Of a DNA stretch of 64,000 bases, positions 18,491-27,800 are shown piece after piece. The stretch covers positions 33,091 to 97,090 of the forward strand of contig CAIXPZ010000096.1 of the NCBI GenBank assembly GCA_903921455.1, read 5' to 3'. The notes beneath the pieces are model-generated. The model saw only the letters and a program-made list of their open reading frames with translations, searched no databases and was not told where the DNA came from. The position numbers and the translations under genes are program-made. This stretch comes from an uncultured Verrucomicrobia subdivision 3 bacterium (lineage in GTDB: Bacteria > Verrucomicrobiota > Verrucomicrobiae > Limisphaerales > UBA11358). The first letter of the stretch is position 1. Every line of letters begins with the position of its first letter.

Positions 18491-20806
18491 TTAGCGGGCG
18501 GCGGCCTTAAGTTCTGCGAAGCGCTGGCGCATTTCAAAGAGACGCGGCTGCGCGGCAGGATCGGCGGCAAGGTCGTGTTCCTCCAACGGATCCGCGCCTA
18601 CGTTGAAAAGCTGTTCCACCTTAAAATCCGGCCAGTAGAAATATTTCCAGTCCTTGCGCACCAGCGCCTCGGAGGACGGAATGAAGTTGGTGTGATTGAT
18701 CGTCGCGTGCTCCTCAAAATATTCGGTGCGCCAAGCGGGGGGCAATTGGGCGAGATAGAGCGGCGCAAAATCGTGGCCCTGCATCTTCGGTGGTGCGGTA
18801 ATGCCGGCTGCGGCCAGAATGGTTGGAGCCAGATCCACATTCAAAACAAAGTCGTCGTTGGTATGGCCCCGCTGTGCCACCGCCAGTCGAGGATCGCGCA
18901 CAATGAGCGGCACGCGGATGCTTTCTTGATGCGGATATTGTATCCAATCCTTGAGGTGATCGTAGTGGCGCGCGAAAACTTCCGTGTCGCCGTAATAATT
19001 GTAGAGATACCACGGCAACAACACATACGCCGAACCCCAGTCGGGCCGCGCTTCCTGACATAGCCGCTGGCCCACCGCGATATTGCAGGGAATCCCCGGC
19101 GTAGCTTTCTGTCCCCAGTAAGTCGCGCCACCGCGCCCCAGCACCGTTTCAATGTCGTCCACAAACTTGGTCCAGAACTGCGCCATGTCGTAGTTGTAGA
19201 TAGTCGTCTCGCCCACGGCGTGCGCGTCGCCCAGCCAGCCGCATTTCTCGCGATGCGGACAATCTTCCATCACGCTGTGCATATTATCCTCAATGGTCGC
19301 CAGCGAAGTCTGGTAAATGCGATTCAACATTTCATCCGAGCAAACAAACGATCCGGCCCGACTCACCGCCGTATGCACCAGCACACCTTCCAGTAAATCC
19401 GACTTGGGCTTGGACTCCAGGCCAGATACCTCCACATAGCGAAAGCCGTGATAGGTGAAACGCGGCGACCAGGTCTCCATGCCGCCGCCTTTGCAAACGT
19501 AAACATCCGTCTGTTCCAACCCCGTGGCGAATCCGCCGGTGGTGGCGCAATCAAGCGACTGGCCGTCCGGCATCAGGATTTCGCCAAACTTCAAAGTCAG
19601 TTCTGTCCCGGCTGCGGCTTTCACTTTGAGCCGCGCCCAACCGGCGATATTCTGGCCCAGATCGAAAATCCATTTGCCATCCTTGCCTGCCAACACGCGC
19701 GGCGGTTGGATGGTTTTGACACAACGAATCGGCGGGATCATCTGCGCCTGCAAATGCTTTGTCGGCGACTCAATTCGTTTGGCCACCTGCCAATGCGAAT
19801 CGTCAAAGCCCGGCTGATTCCAGCCGTGTCTTTCCAGCCGCGCGTCATACGTTTCACCGCCATAAACATTGTCATAAAGTATCGGACCCGTTTCTGCCTT
19901 CCATGATTCATCGGTGGCGATGACCTGCGTGCTGCCGTCCACGTAATCCACCACCAGCTTCGCCAATAATGCCGGCGGGCCATAGCCAAGCGCCGTAGTA
20001 TTGAACGCATGATTCTGGCCAAAGAAACCGCTGCCGAGCATTACCCCGACGGCGTTCGTGCCGCGCCGGAGCATCTTTGTCAAGTCGTGCGTGACGTAGA
20101 AAGCACGGACATCGTAAGACGTCTGCCCCGGATCCAGCACGGCATCACCAAGCCGCTGGCCGTTCACATACATTTCATTGTAGCCAAGGCCGCAAACATA
20201 GGCGCGGGCGCGGACGACTCCGGTTTTGATCACAAACTCGCGGCGAAAAAGCGGCGAAGGAAACGCTTCGACCAGCCGGGGCTTTTCCATCTGCCGAATC
20301 TGCAGCGGGCGCAGCTTCAGTGGCGACTGCCGAGTATCCTGGGCAAGCCGAATCCAACTCGCACCCTGCCAATCCGTCGCGTCCGGCAATCCGATTTCCC
20401 AAGAAGCTGCTGCTGACCATGTCCCTGCCTTTCCATCCTTGTCCCAAGTTTGCACTTTCCAGAAACAACTTTGGCGGGCCATCAACGGCTTGCCAGCATA
20501 ACGTACCTGAATACTTTGATCGCTGGCCACCTTGCCAGAATCCCACAGATCGCCCTGCCCTTGCTTCAGCAATTTCAACGAACTGGCGACCAGCGCACGA
20601 TATGCGGTTTGTTTTTCGCCGCGCTCTGACGATTCCAACTGCCAGCTTAGTCGCGGCGCACGCACGTCAATGCCTAGTGGGTTCTTACGGTATTCCACAC
20701 GCAGGTTGTCCACGCGAAGACCAGCAAGCACATCGCTGATGCCAAGAACGCACACCGCCACAATGGCAACCGACCGTTTTGCCACCCTGAATGTGTTCGG
20801 ATTCAT
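18491..20806 (-). CDS. chimera: N-terminal GH78 alpha-L-rhamnosidase joined to the C-terminal end of a sulfatase
   Basis: The 771-residue frame begins with a signal peptide and then a GH78 layout: [20 protein letters not shown], the beta-sandwich with [39 protein letters not shown], and the catalytic-barrel entry [18 protein letters not shown]. The barrel breaks off at HYDHLKDW (about residue 620). The rest ([62 protein letters not shown]) is the C-terminal end of a sulfatase. The second half of the GH78 barrel and the entire sulfatase active site are missing, so neither enzyme should work. It may be a real deletion fusion or an assembly join. The start codon agrees with the signal peptide. 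Confidence 0.85.
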   Translation of the reverse strand: MNPNTFRVAKRSVAIVAVCVLGISDVLAGLRVDNLRVEYRKNPLGIDVRAPRLSWQLESSERGEKQTAYRALVASSLKLLKQGQGDLWDSGKVASDQSIQVRYAGKPLMARQSCFWKVQTWDKDGKAGTWSAAASWEIGLPDATDWQGASWIRLAQDTRQSPLKLRPLQIRQMEKPRLVEAFPSPLFRREFVIKTGVVRARAYVCGLGYNEMYVNGQRLGDAVLDPGQTSYDVRAFYVTHDLTKMLRRGTNAVGVMLGSGFFGQNHAFNTTALGYGPPALLAKLVVDYVDGSTQVIATDESWKAETGPILYDNVYGGETYDARLERHGWNQPGFDDSHWQVAKRIESPTKHLQAQMIPPIRCVKTIQPPRVLAGKDGKWIFDLGQNIAGWARLKVKAAAGTELTLKFGEILMPDGQSLDCATTGGFATGLEQTDVYVCKGGGMETWSPRFTYHGFRYVEVSGLESKPKSDLLEGVLVHTAVSRAGSFVCSDEMLNRIYQTSLATIEDNMHSVMEDCPHREKCGWLGDAHAVGETTIYNYDMAQFWTKFVDDIETVLGRGGATYWGQKATPGIPCNIAVGQRLCQEARPDWGSAYVLLPWYLYNYYGDTEVFARHYDHLKDWIQYPHQESIRVPLIVRDPRLAVAQRGHTNDDFVLNVDLAPTILAAAGITAPPKMQGHDFAPLYLAQLPPAWRTEYFEEHATINHTNFIPSSEALVRKDWKYFYWPDFKVEQLFNVGADPLEEHDLAADPAAQPRLFEMRQRFAELKAAAR

Positions 20807-20822
20807 TTGAAGGCTTCAAATT

Positions 20823-23800
20823 TCATGGTGGTGATTTTTGCTTATCAATAGGCTGAAAGTAAAATTGATACCAGGCGCTTTCCTGATTGTTCACCGGTCC
20901 CGGCGGCAGTCCTACAGGCTTTAGCTTTTCGGTCCAGTCCGTCAATTCGGTGCGTAGTTTTTTTACGACATCAGGATGCTTGGCAGCAAGGTTATGCGCC
21001 TCGTCCACGTCCAGTGAGGCATCAAAGAGGAATTCTCCCATGCCGCCAGTGCTGATGTATTTCCAATTGCCGGAGCGGACGGCTGCCTGATTCCAAAAGC
21101 GCCAGAACAAGTCAGCATGCGGAGCATTCGTTTCGCGGCCCGAAACAAAAGGCACCAGATCAACCCCATCTAGTTTTACATCAGGCGGGATATTCGCCGC
21201 CGCCAAAGCAGTCGCCGCGATATCCAGCGAACTCACGGGGGCAGGAAAAGTTTTACCGCCCGACAAAACGCCCGGCCAGCTCAGCAGAAAGGGCACGCGT
21301 ATGCCGCCCTCGGCCAGCATTCCCTTTTCGCCGACCCATGGGTTATTCAGCGAACCATCCCAGCCGCCGGGATCAGTGTTCACTGAGGAATCTGGTTTGG
21401 TCATTTTCAGCGGTGCGCCATTATCGCTGGTGAAGAAAATTAGGGTGTTTGTCTCAATCGCAGCTTTGCGAAGTTGAGCGCGTATGCGCCCCACGCCATC
21501 GTCAATCGCCGCCAGCATAGCCAAGGCGTGACGACGACGCTCAGGCATCGCACCGGGAAAACGGGCCAGCCGTTCTGCCGTCCCCTCCAACGGCGTGTGC
21601 GGACCATAGTAGGCGAGATAAAGAAAAAATGGACGCGCTAGATTCCGCGCAATGAATGCGAGTGCGGCATCCGTTTGCACATCCAACCGATTACGCGGGT
21701 CGCTCACCCACTGGCCCGCTTTTGCAAGTTTCGTTCCGGCGAGAGAATAGTTGGCCCAATAGCGGGTCATTTCGCCTTGAAAAAACTCATCAAAACCACG
21801 CGCGCCGGCCGAATATTTTTGTCGGGCCAAAGCGGGAATGGTGATTTCTTGCCGCTGCTTGCCGGTTTGAGTTGGAATATTCTCTGCAATCCATTTGGCT
21901 GATGTTGGATTGGGGTCAAGATGCCATTTGCCGACCATGCCGGTGATGTAGCCGGCTTTTCGCAAGCGATCAGCCAAGGTCACTTCTTCGAGTGGCAACG
22001 GACAATCCGGGATGGCGTCAAAGCCAAATCGCTGCTGATAACGACCGGTCAGCAGCCCGGCGCGTGAGGGACTGCATTGCGGTGCCGTGACATAACCCGC
22101 CGTGCAGCGATCCGCCACGCCAGAGGTCGTAGTAGCCGTGCCAAAAGCCACCCCATTGGTCTTAAACGTAATCACCGTGCCGTTGCCCGGGTCAGGACTC
22201 AACACGGCATGGAACGTCAGGGAATCGCCGTAAGTTGCCGGACTTCCGCCAACAGTGCGGGTCAGCGTCGTCGTCGTGACCGTGGCGGACGAAGTAACAT
22301 GCATCACCAACTGGCCGCTGCTGGCATCCAAGGTCGCCGTCGCACCAGAGACCAATCCATTGCCGCCGACGGTGATGGTGGTGGTCGTGGGCGTGCCAGT
22401 GACGGTGCCGCTGATAAGCGTATAATCCCCCACATCTAAAGCTGTGCTGTAGTTGTTATTGACTGCAATGGTGGTGCTGGCCAGATTCAAAGTCCCTGCC
22501 AACACATTCAACGCAGGATGAGCGGCATCACCCGAAATACCGACTGGAGTAAAGTTCAAGGTGAGCGAACTCCCGGTCATATCCACCGTGGCGCCGCCAT
22601 TAATTATGGCCGCCGCAGAACTAGAACCGCTGGCCGTGAGAGCAGCACTGCCACCCCAAGTGTAAAGGCCGATTGCCGATATATCAAAGGTCGCCCCCGC
22701 CGCGATGTTCACGCTGGAACCGGAAGGCAAAGCCCCGCTCGAACCCAAGGCCAGCTTGCCCGCATTGATGGTAGTATTACCGGTATAATTATTGGCGGTG
22801 GAAAGCGTCAACGACCCGGTGCCAGTGGAATTAGTCAAGATCAAGCCGCCGGACTGTGAACTGGTCAAGCCCGTGGCGAAGGTTAACGCCTGACCGTTCG
22901 GATCAATTTGGACGGCCCCAGCGCTGGTGCCGGCCGCGATGCGCGCCGAGGGATCCCACGCGGCGCTGGCCGCGCTGAATTGCAAAGCACCGCCACCAAA
23001 GTTAATTAGACCACTGGCACCCAGCGGACCGCTCGCGGTGCCGTTTTGAGACACGCCGGCATTCAATACCCCGTCGTTGATGGTCGTCCCATTGGTGTAA
23101 ACATTGGCACCAGTCAAGGTGAAGGCGCCCGTGCCGGTCTTGACCAAGGCAATATTAACCTTGCCTTTGTTCGACGCGATCCCCTGAACCACGGTTGAAG
23201 TTGTGCTGTTCGTGCCAATCAAACCGCTGAAGGTGTAGGGACTGCTGTTGCTGATGGTCAGCGTCGCTGCGTTGACATTGTTGTTAATCACATTCGCCCC
23301 ACCGATATTGGTTACCGCCGTGAGACCAGAGAGGGTTTGATTGAATCCATTGAGATCCAGTAATGCGCCGGTGTTGGTATGGGCGGCACCACTGATAGTG
23401 AGAACGGTGCTGGCAGGTAAAGCATTATTGATTCCCAGCTTCATAATGCCCTGCTGCGTAACCGCACTCAGGGCGGTGTTGCCGGTATATGAAGAAGCGG
23501 CATTCAGGTTAAAAACAAGCGGTTGGTTTCCAGTATTGCCACCTTCGGCCCGGAGCGTCAGGCTGTTGGCTCCGCTGCTGGTGATGGCACTAGGAAAATT
23601 AAAGTTGTCAACAAGGCCAAAAGCGCGAATGATAACACTCCCGCTGATGGTGATTCCACTCATGGTAAATGTCGTCGTGTTATTGATGGGAAATTCGAGC
23701 GAATAGGCGCTGCCATTACCATTCAGGGTAAGCGGCATTAAGGTAGTCGCCGTGCCGATCTGCAAGGTGGCTCCGCTGGCTACCGTGCCGGAGGTAAAGC

Positions 23801-24599
23801 CACTGACGCCTGCATAGTAGCCGAGCATACCGCCGCTGACCGTCAGCGTAGAACTGCCAGTAGCAGCCTTGCTGAAAATCAAAGAGCCGCTCCCGCTCTT
23901 GGTGAAACCTGTGGCATCGTGCACAAAGGGGCCGCTGGCTGGATTGAGATTTAGCCCACCCGCACCCACGGAAAAGGTGGCGGGCACCGTCATCGTGGAA
24001 AGTGTATCCAGTTTCAGCGTTCCCGCGCCGGCAGTCTTGTTTACCGCAGTCCAGTCGACGTTGAGGGTGGAGATTTCCAAAGTGCCCGCGTTGACGTTGT
24101 TGTAAACACCCGATCCGAAACCAGTTACGGCGCCACTCAGAATGACATTTCTAGAACCGGCTTTGGTCAGCCCCGCCGTCACATCCACTGGACAACTGAT
24201 GGTAAGATCCGAAGCACCCGTCGAAGCCGTAGTTACGGTTGGCGTGGTGCCAGCAAAGATCAGCCCCGGTGATCCAGTTCCCGAGCCAACACTGATAGTG
24301 CCGCCGAGAAAAGGCGTGGTCGTGTCTAGGAAACTGATGCTATTGACTGTGAAGGCGGTATTCCGATCAAGGGTGAACGTCGGCGCGGTCGTGACGAAGT
24401 CCTTACTAAAAACTACTGCGGCGGTGTTGACGTCTGGGATGGTCGCTGGAGTCCAACTGGCAGTTGCATTCCAAGTGCCGCCACCGGCAAGATTCCAAGT
24501 TGCGGTTGCGGCACCAGCCGACAATGCCGCCCCCAAGAGCAGCGCGAGCAATGTAAGGCTGGCGAACCAGCGTGAGGGTGATGTTGAATTCGTTTTCAT
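20823..24599 (-). CDS. chimera: exported PATR/Ig-like protein joined to a sulfatase lacking its N-terminus
   Basis: Starting at the ATG at 24599 (signal peptide around WFASLTLLALLLGAALSAGA), residues to about 770 are PATR repeats, such as AALVKTGTGAFTLTGANVYT-type units with NYTGNTTINAGKLALG. A bacterial Ig-like domain follows (TVGGSPATYGDSLTFHAVLS). At about residue 829 it switches to sulfatase: CTAGYVTAPQCSPSRAGLLT (formylglycine Cys present), GMVGKWHLD, IFFTSDNGAP and GGIRVPFLLSWPG. The sulfatase lacks its first about 65-80 residues, including the metal-binding Asp pair, and is probably inactive. The PATR part lacks the C-terminal domain seen in its relatives. The product has 1258 residues and lies 16 bases upstream of the rhamnosidase chimera. 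Confidence 0.85.
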   Translation of the reverse strand: MKTNSTSPSRWFASLTLLALLLGAALSAGAATATWNLAGGGTWNATASWTPATIPDVNTAAVVFSKDFVTTAPTFTLDRNTAFTVNSISFLDTTTPFLGGTISVGSGTGSPGLIFAGTTPTVTTASTGASDLTISCPVDVTAGLTKAGSRNVILSGAVTGFGSGVYNNVNAGTLEISTLNVDWTAVNKTAGAGTLKLDTLSTMTVPATFSVGAGGLNLNPASGPFVHDATGFTKSGSGSLIFSKAATGSSTLTVSGGMLGYYAGVSGFTSGTVASGATLQIGTATTLMPLTLNGNGSAYSLEFPINNTTTFTMSGITISGSVIIRAFGLVDNFNFPSAITSSGANSLTLRAEGGNTGNQPLVFNLNAASSYTGNTALSAVTQQGIMKLGINNALPASTVLTISGAAHTNTGALLDLNGFNQTLSGLTAVTNIGGANVINNNVNAATLTISNSSPYTFSGLIGTNSTTSTVVQGIASNKGKVNIALVKTGTGAFTLTGANVYTNGTTINDGVLNAGVSQNGTASGPLGASGLINFGGGALQFSAASAAWDPSARIAAGTSAGAVQIDPNGQALTFATGLTSSQSGGLILTNSTGTGSLTLSTANNYTGNTTINAGKLALGSSGALPSGSSVNIAAGATFDISAIGLYTWGGSAALTASGSSSAAAIINGGATVDMTGSSLTLNFTPVGISGDAAHPALNVLAGTLNLASTTIAVNNNYSTALDVGDYTLISGTVTGTPTTTTITVGGNGLVSGATATLDASSGQLVMHVTSSATVTTTTLTRTVGGSPATYGDSLTFHAVLSPDPGNGTVITFKTNGVAFGTATTTSGVADRCTAGYVTAPQCSPSRAGLLTGRYQQRFGFDAIPDCPLPLEEVTLADRLRKAGYITGMVGKWHLDPNPTSAKWIAENIPTQTGKQRQEITIPALARQKYSAGARGFDEFFQGEMTRYWANYSLAGTKLAKAGQWVSDPRNRLDVQTDAALAFIARNLARPFFLYLAYYGPHTPLEGTAERLARFPGAMPERRRHALAMLAAIDDGVGRIRAQLRKAAIETNTLIFFTSDNGAPLKMTKPDSSVNTDPGGWDGSLNNPWVGEKGMLAEGGIRVPFLLSWPGVLSGGKTFPAPVSSLDIAATALAAANIPPDVKLDGVDLVPFVSGRETNAPHADLFWRFWNQAAVRSGNWKYISTGGMGEFLFDASLDVDEAHNLAAKHPDVVKKLRTELTDWTEKLKPVGLPPGPVNNQESAWYQFYFQPIDKQKSPP

Positions 24600-24773
24600 G
24601 GTTTTGATGATTGGGCTGGAGCGCGACAACAAGGGGCGGACCAGAAAGTTTTTATTTGGGAGGTTTGTTTAAATCTGAATTGGCAAATGAAAAACGCTAA
24701 AACCGAAAAGCGCGATGCTTAGTGTTTTGCTTCATGATTTTGAAAAACAATAAAGCATTTCGCTGGCGAAGAA

Positions 24774-24795
24774 CCATCACGCGAACGCGGGATTA
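24774..24795 (-). promoter_or_regulatory. operator-like motif, copy 2
   Basis: This 22-base site matches the copy at 16832-16853 at 20 positions; on the minus strand it reads TAATCCCGCGTTCGCGTGAT plus GG. Its centre CGCGTTCGCG is a dyad. It lies 175 bases upstream of the PATR-sulfatase gene, in the same orientation as that gene. Confidence 0.5.
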
Positions 24796-24804
24796 TTTCC
24801 CGCC

Positions 24805-27800
24805 TCACGGTGCAATCTGAACGCGATAGAACTTGCTACCCACGTTGGTGGCCGGGTCAGTGAAGGTGAATGGTGGCACGGCGGAACCATTTGTTTGCAA
24901 CGGCAGCCAAGTCACCGGTGGGTTCATATTGGAAGTTCCCAGCAAAATATAATCCGGCCCGCTGTCGCCAGTGACGCGCAAGTTAAAGACCCCGTTGGTC
25001 AAGGTGGGCACAGTCAAAGAAGGCGTTGCGGGGCGCAACACAAACACCGTAAACGCCTGGGTCGCACTCAACGGTGGCAAGCCGTTATCGGCGACAACGA
25101 CTGAAATTGGATTAGTAGTTGGTGATTGGCTGACGGTGGGACGCCAGGTGAGCAAGCCATTCGTCGGGTTTAAAATCATTCCGGCCGGGGACGTGCTGAG
25201 ATTGAACGCGAGCGTTTGCGCCGGCACGTTGGTGTCCGTTGCCGTGTTAGTCACCGTCAGCGTCTGACCGGCGATCAGCGTGCGATTACTGATCGCGTTC
25301 AAGATGGGCGGCGTGTTTGGCGGCGCGAGCACGAGCCGGTCGCGCACCACACCGGTCGGGTCTTGCGGATTCCAAAAGGCTTCGAGCGTCACGGAACGAT
25401 TGAGCGGCAGCACCGACGGCACGACGCGAATGGTGGTGCCCTGTCCAGCCGCGAGCTGGTTGGTATAAACCCAGCCTTCGGGCGAAAGAATCGCGCTCGT
25501 GATGTTGCTGCCAAGGGCGTCGTAATACGTCACCGTGCCCGCACCGGAGCCGGTCTCAAAAGCCGCGATGGCTGGCAGGCACATCACGTCGCCGCGATTG
25601 GTCAGGGTGATGGTATTGGTCCCGCCGTTGGTGGAGAGCAGTGTGAGCGTGAGATTTTCCAGCGTCCCGTTGGTGTCCACGATGCCCTTGAGATATTTGA
25701 TGGCCGTCAGGGCCAGATGCGTGTAACTGCCGGCCTGGGTTTCCGGCACCACGACGTAGGGAATGCCAAAATACCAACCTTCAAACAAATAGCGGTTCGC
25801 CCGACCGCCTTCCTGCTGGTGCAGATACATGCTGCTGAGACTGCTGTTCTCGTAATACAGGTTGGCGGCGTTGGTGGAACCCTGGTTGGCGGCGCTGGCG
25901 TTGCTGACGTTGCAGATCAGGCTGTGCCGGCCGCGGCGCGATTGCAGGTAGGCCTCATAAACGCGGATTTTCTGGCGCATGGTCGCCTCATCCGCAGCGG
26001 TGCCCACGCCAAGCCCGCCGAAATAATTCCAAGGGGCGTCACTTTGCAGCGAAAAATACGGGTGGCCAATGGCGTCAGCCATATTGACAAACGAGCCGAC
26101 GATGTCGTGGGCGTTGAACGAAAATGCGGTCGTTGGATTGGTGACGGTGAAAACAATCTGGTTCATCACTTCCGCCGGGTAAGTGTCCCACGGCCAGTAT
26201 TCGGGCTGGCTGGTGTGGCCGATTTTCACATGCGGAAAACGCGCGTAGTAATCGTTGAACGCATCGCGCCAGATGCCGGTGCCATAGGGATAAGTGCCGC
26301 TGGCCATCGTCAGGTCGCCGGTCCAGAAGGCGATCTGATCATTGGTGGGCCACGTCGGGTTGGCCTGGCAGACATCCTTCATGTCTTCCATGTGGTAGTC
26401 GTGTGTAAACTCGGAATAGATGATGCCGTTGGCCTCCCGAGCCGCCGCCGAATTGCCCCAAGCGGTGGCCTGGGCATGACCGGTATTCGTCGTGATGCTG
26501 CTTTGTCCCCCGCCCAGCTCGGTCCAATACTTCGTGTTGAAGGAAAATAAATTGGTGGCCAGCGATTGCTGCAATCCGTTATTGCCGCCCCACCCCGAGG
26601 AGTGCATGAAATAGCCGTCTTCATATTTCTGCACAAACGGCCACTGCGAATAATTGGTCATCTGGTTATTGTCCGACAACCCGCCCCACCAGATTTCGGA
26701 TGGAATCGGCCGCGGGCGCACGCCGGTGTTTGGGCCCAGGGTCAAAGTGAGCTGAACGCTATTGCTTTGAATGCTGCCGGCGCCGTTTTGCGCAAAAATT
26801 GTGACCGTGTTCGTGCCGGCGCGCAGATGCCGCACCGTGATGCTCCACGGCGAATTCGCCGCCGCCGCGCCAAAATCCCACAGCTTGTTCGTTTGGTCGC
26901 GAACCTCATACCAAATTGGTCCCAACGGCACGCCGCGCAAAACGCCGCCAAGATTCGTCGTGAGCGTGGTGACGGAAAAATTGCCGTTCGTGAATTGCAC
27001 GAGCGGAAATTGCTGCGTCGGCACGAGCCGCACGAGATGCGGCACGCTGGTGTCGATCGTAAACGCCCATGGCGGGAGCGGCGCGAGCGTCAGGCCATTG
27101 GTGTTCAGCGTGCCGGAATAATAAATCACCGGATACGGCGTGTTGCTGACGATGCCGGCATCGGTAAGGTTGAGCTGACCAGCGAGCGTGACGTTGCCGT
27201 TGACCCAAATGTTCGTTGCGCCCGATGCGCCGCCGACCCCGAAGAGCAGTGTGGCATTGTTGCTTAAAATCAATCCGCTCGTCGCGGTGATGAGATTGGT
27301 CACCACCAGCGTACCCGCGCCGATAATGGTGCTGCCGGTAAAAACGTTTGGCCCGCCGATGGTCAGCGAACCGACGCCAAGTTTGGTGAATGAAAAATTC
27401 GCCTTGCCGGCGACGCCGAGATCGCCGTTGAACGCGCTGGCGGTCGCATTGCTGATGATGAACGCGCCGGCAGCGCCGCTGCTGTTGATCACGGCGTTGG
27501 AAGTGAAATTCGCCGTGAGCGCCGCGACCGTTTGCGTGTAGCCCGCGAGATCAAAATAAACCACGCCGGAACTGCCAGCGCGATTCAAGTTGAGCGTCGT
27601 GCCAATTGGCAGGCCGTTGTTCACGCCGAGTTTCAAGGTCGCACTCAACTGCGCCGTGCCGACCTGCATGGTCGTGCTGCCGGAATAATTATTCGTCGGA
27701 TTGGAAATAATCAACGTCGCCGTGTGGCTCGCTGCGCTGCCGCCTTCCGGCCGGAACGTCAAGCCGCCGCTGCCGGTCAGTTGACCGGACAGCGTCACGC

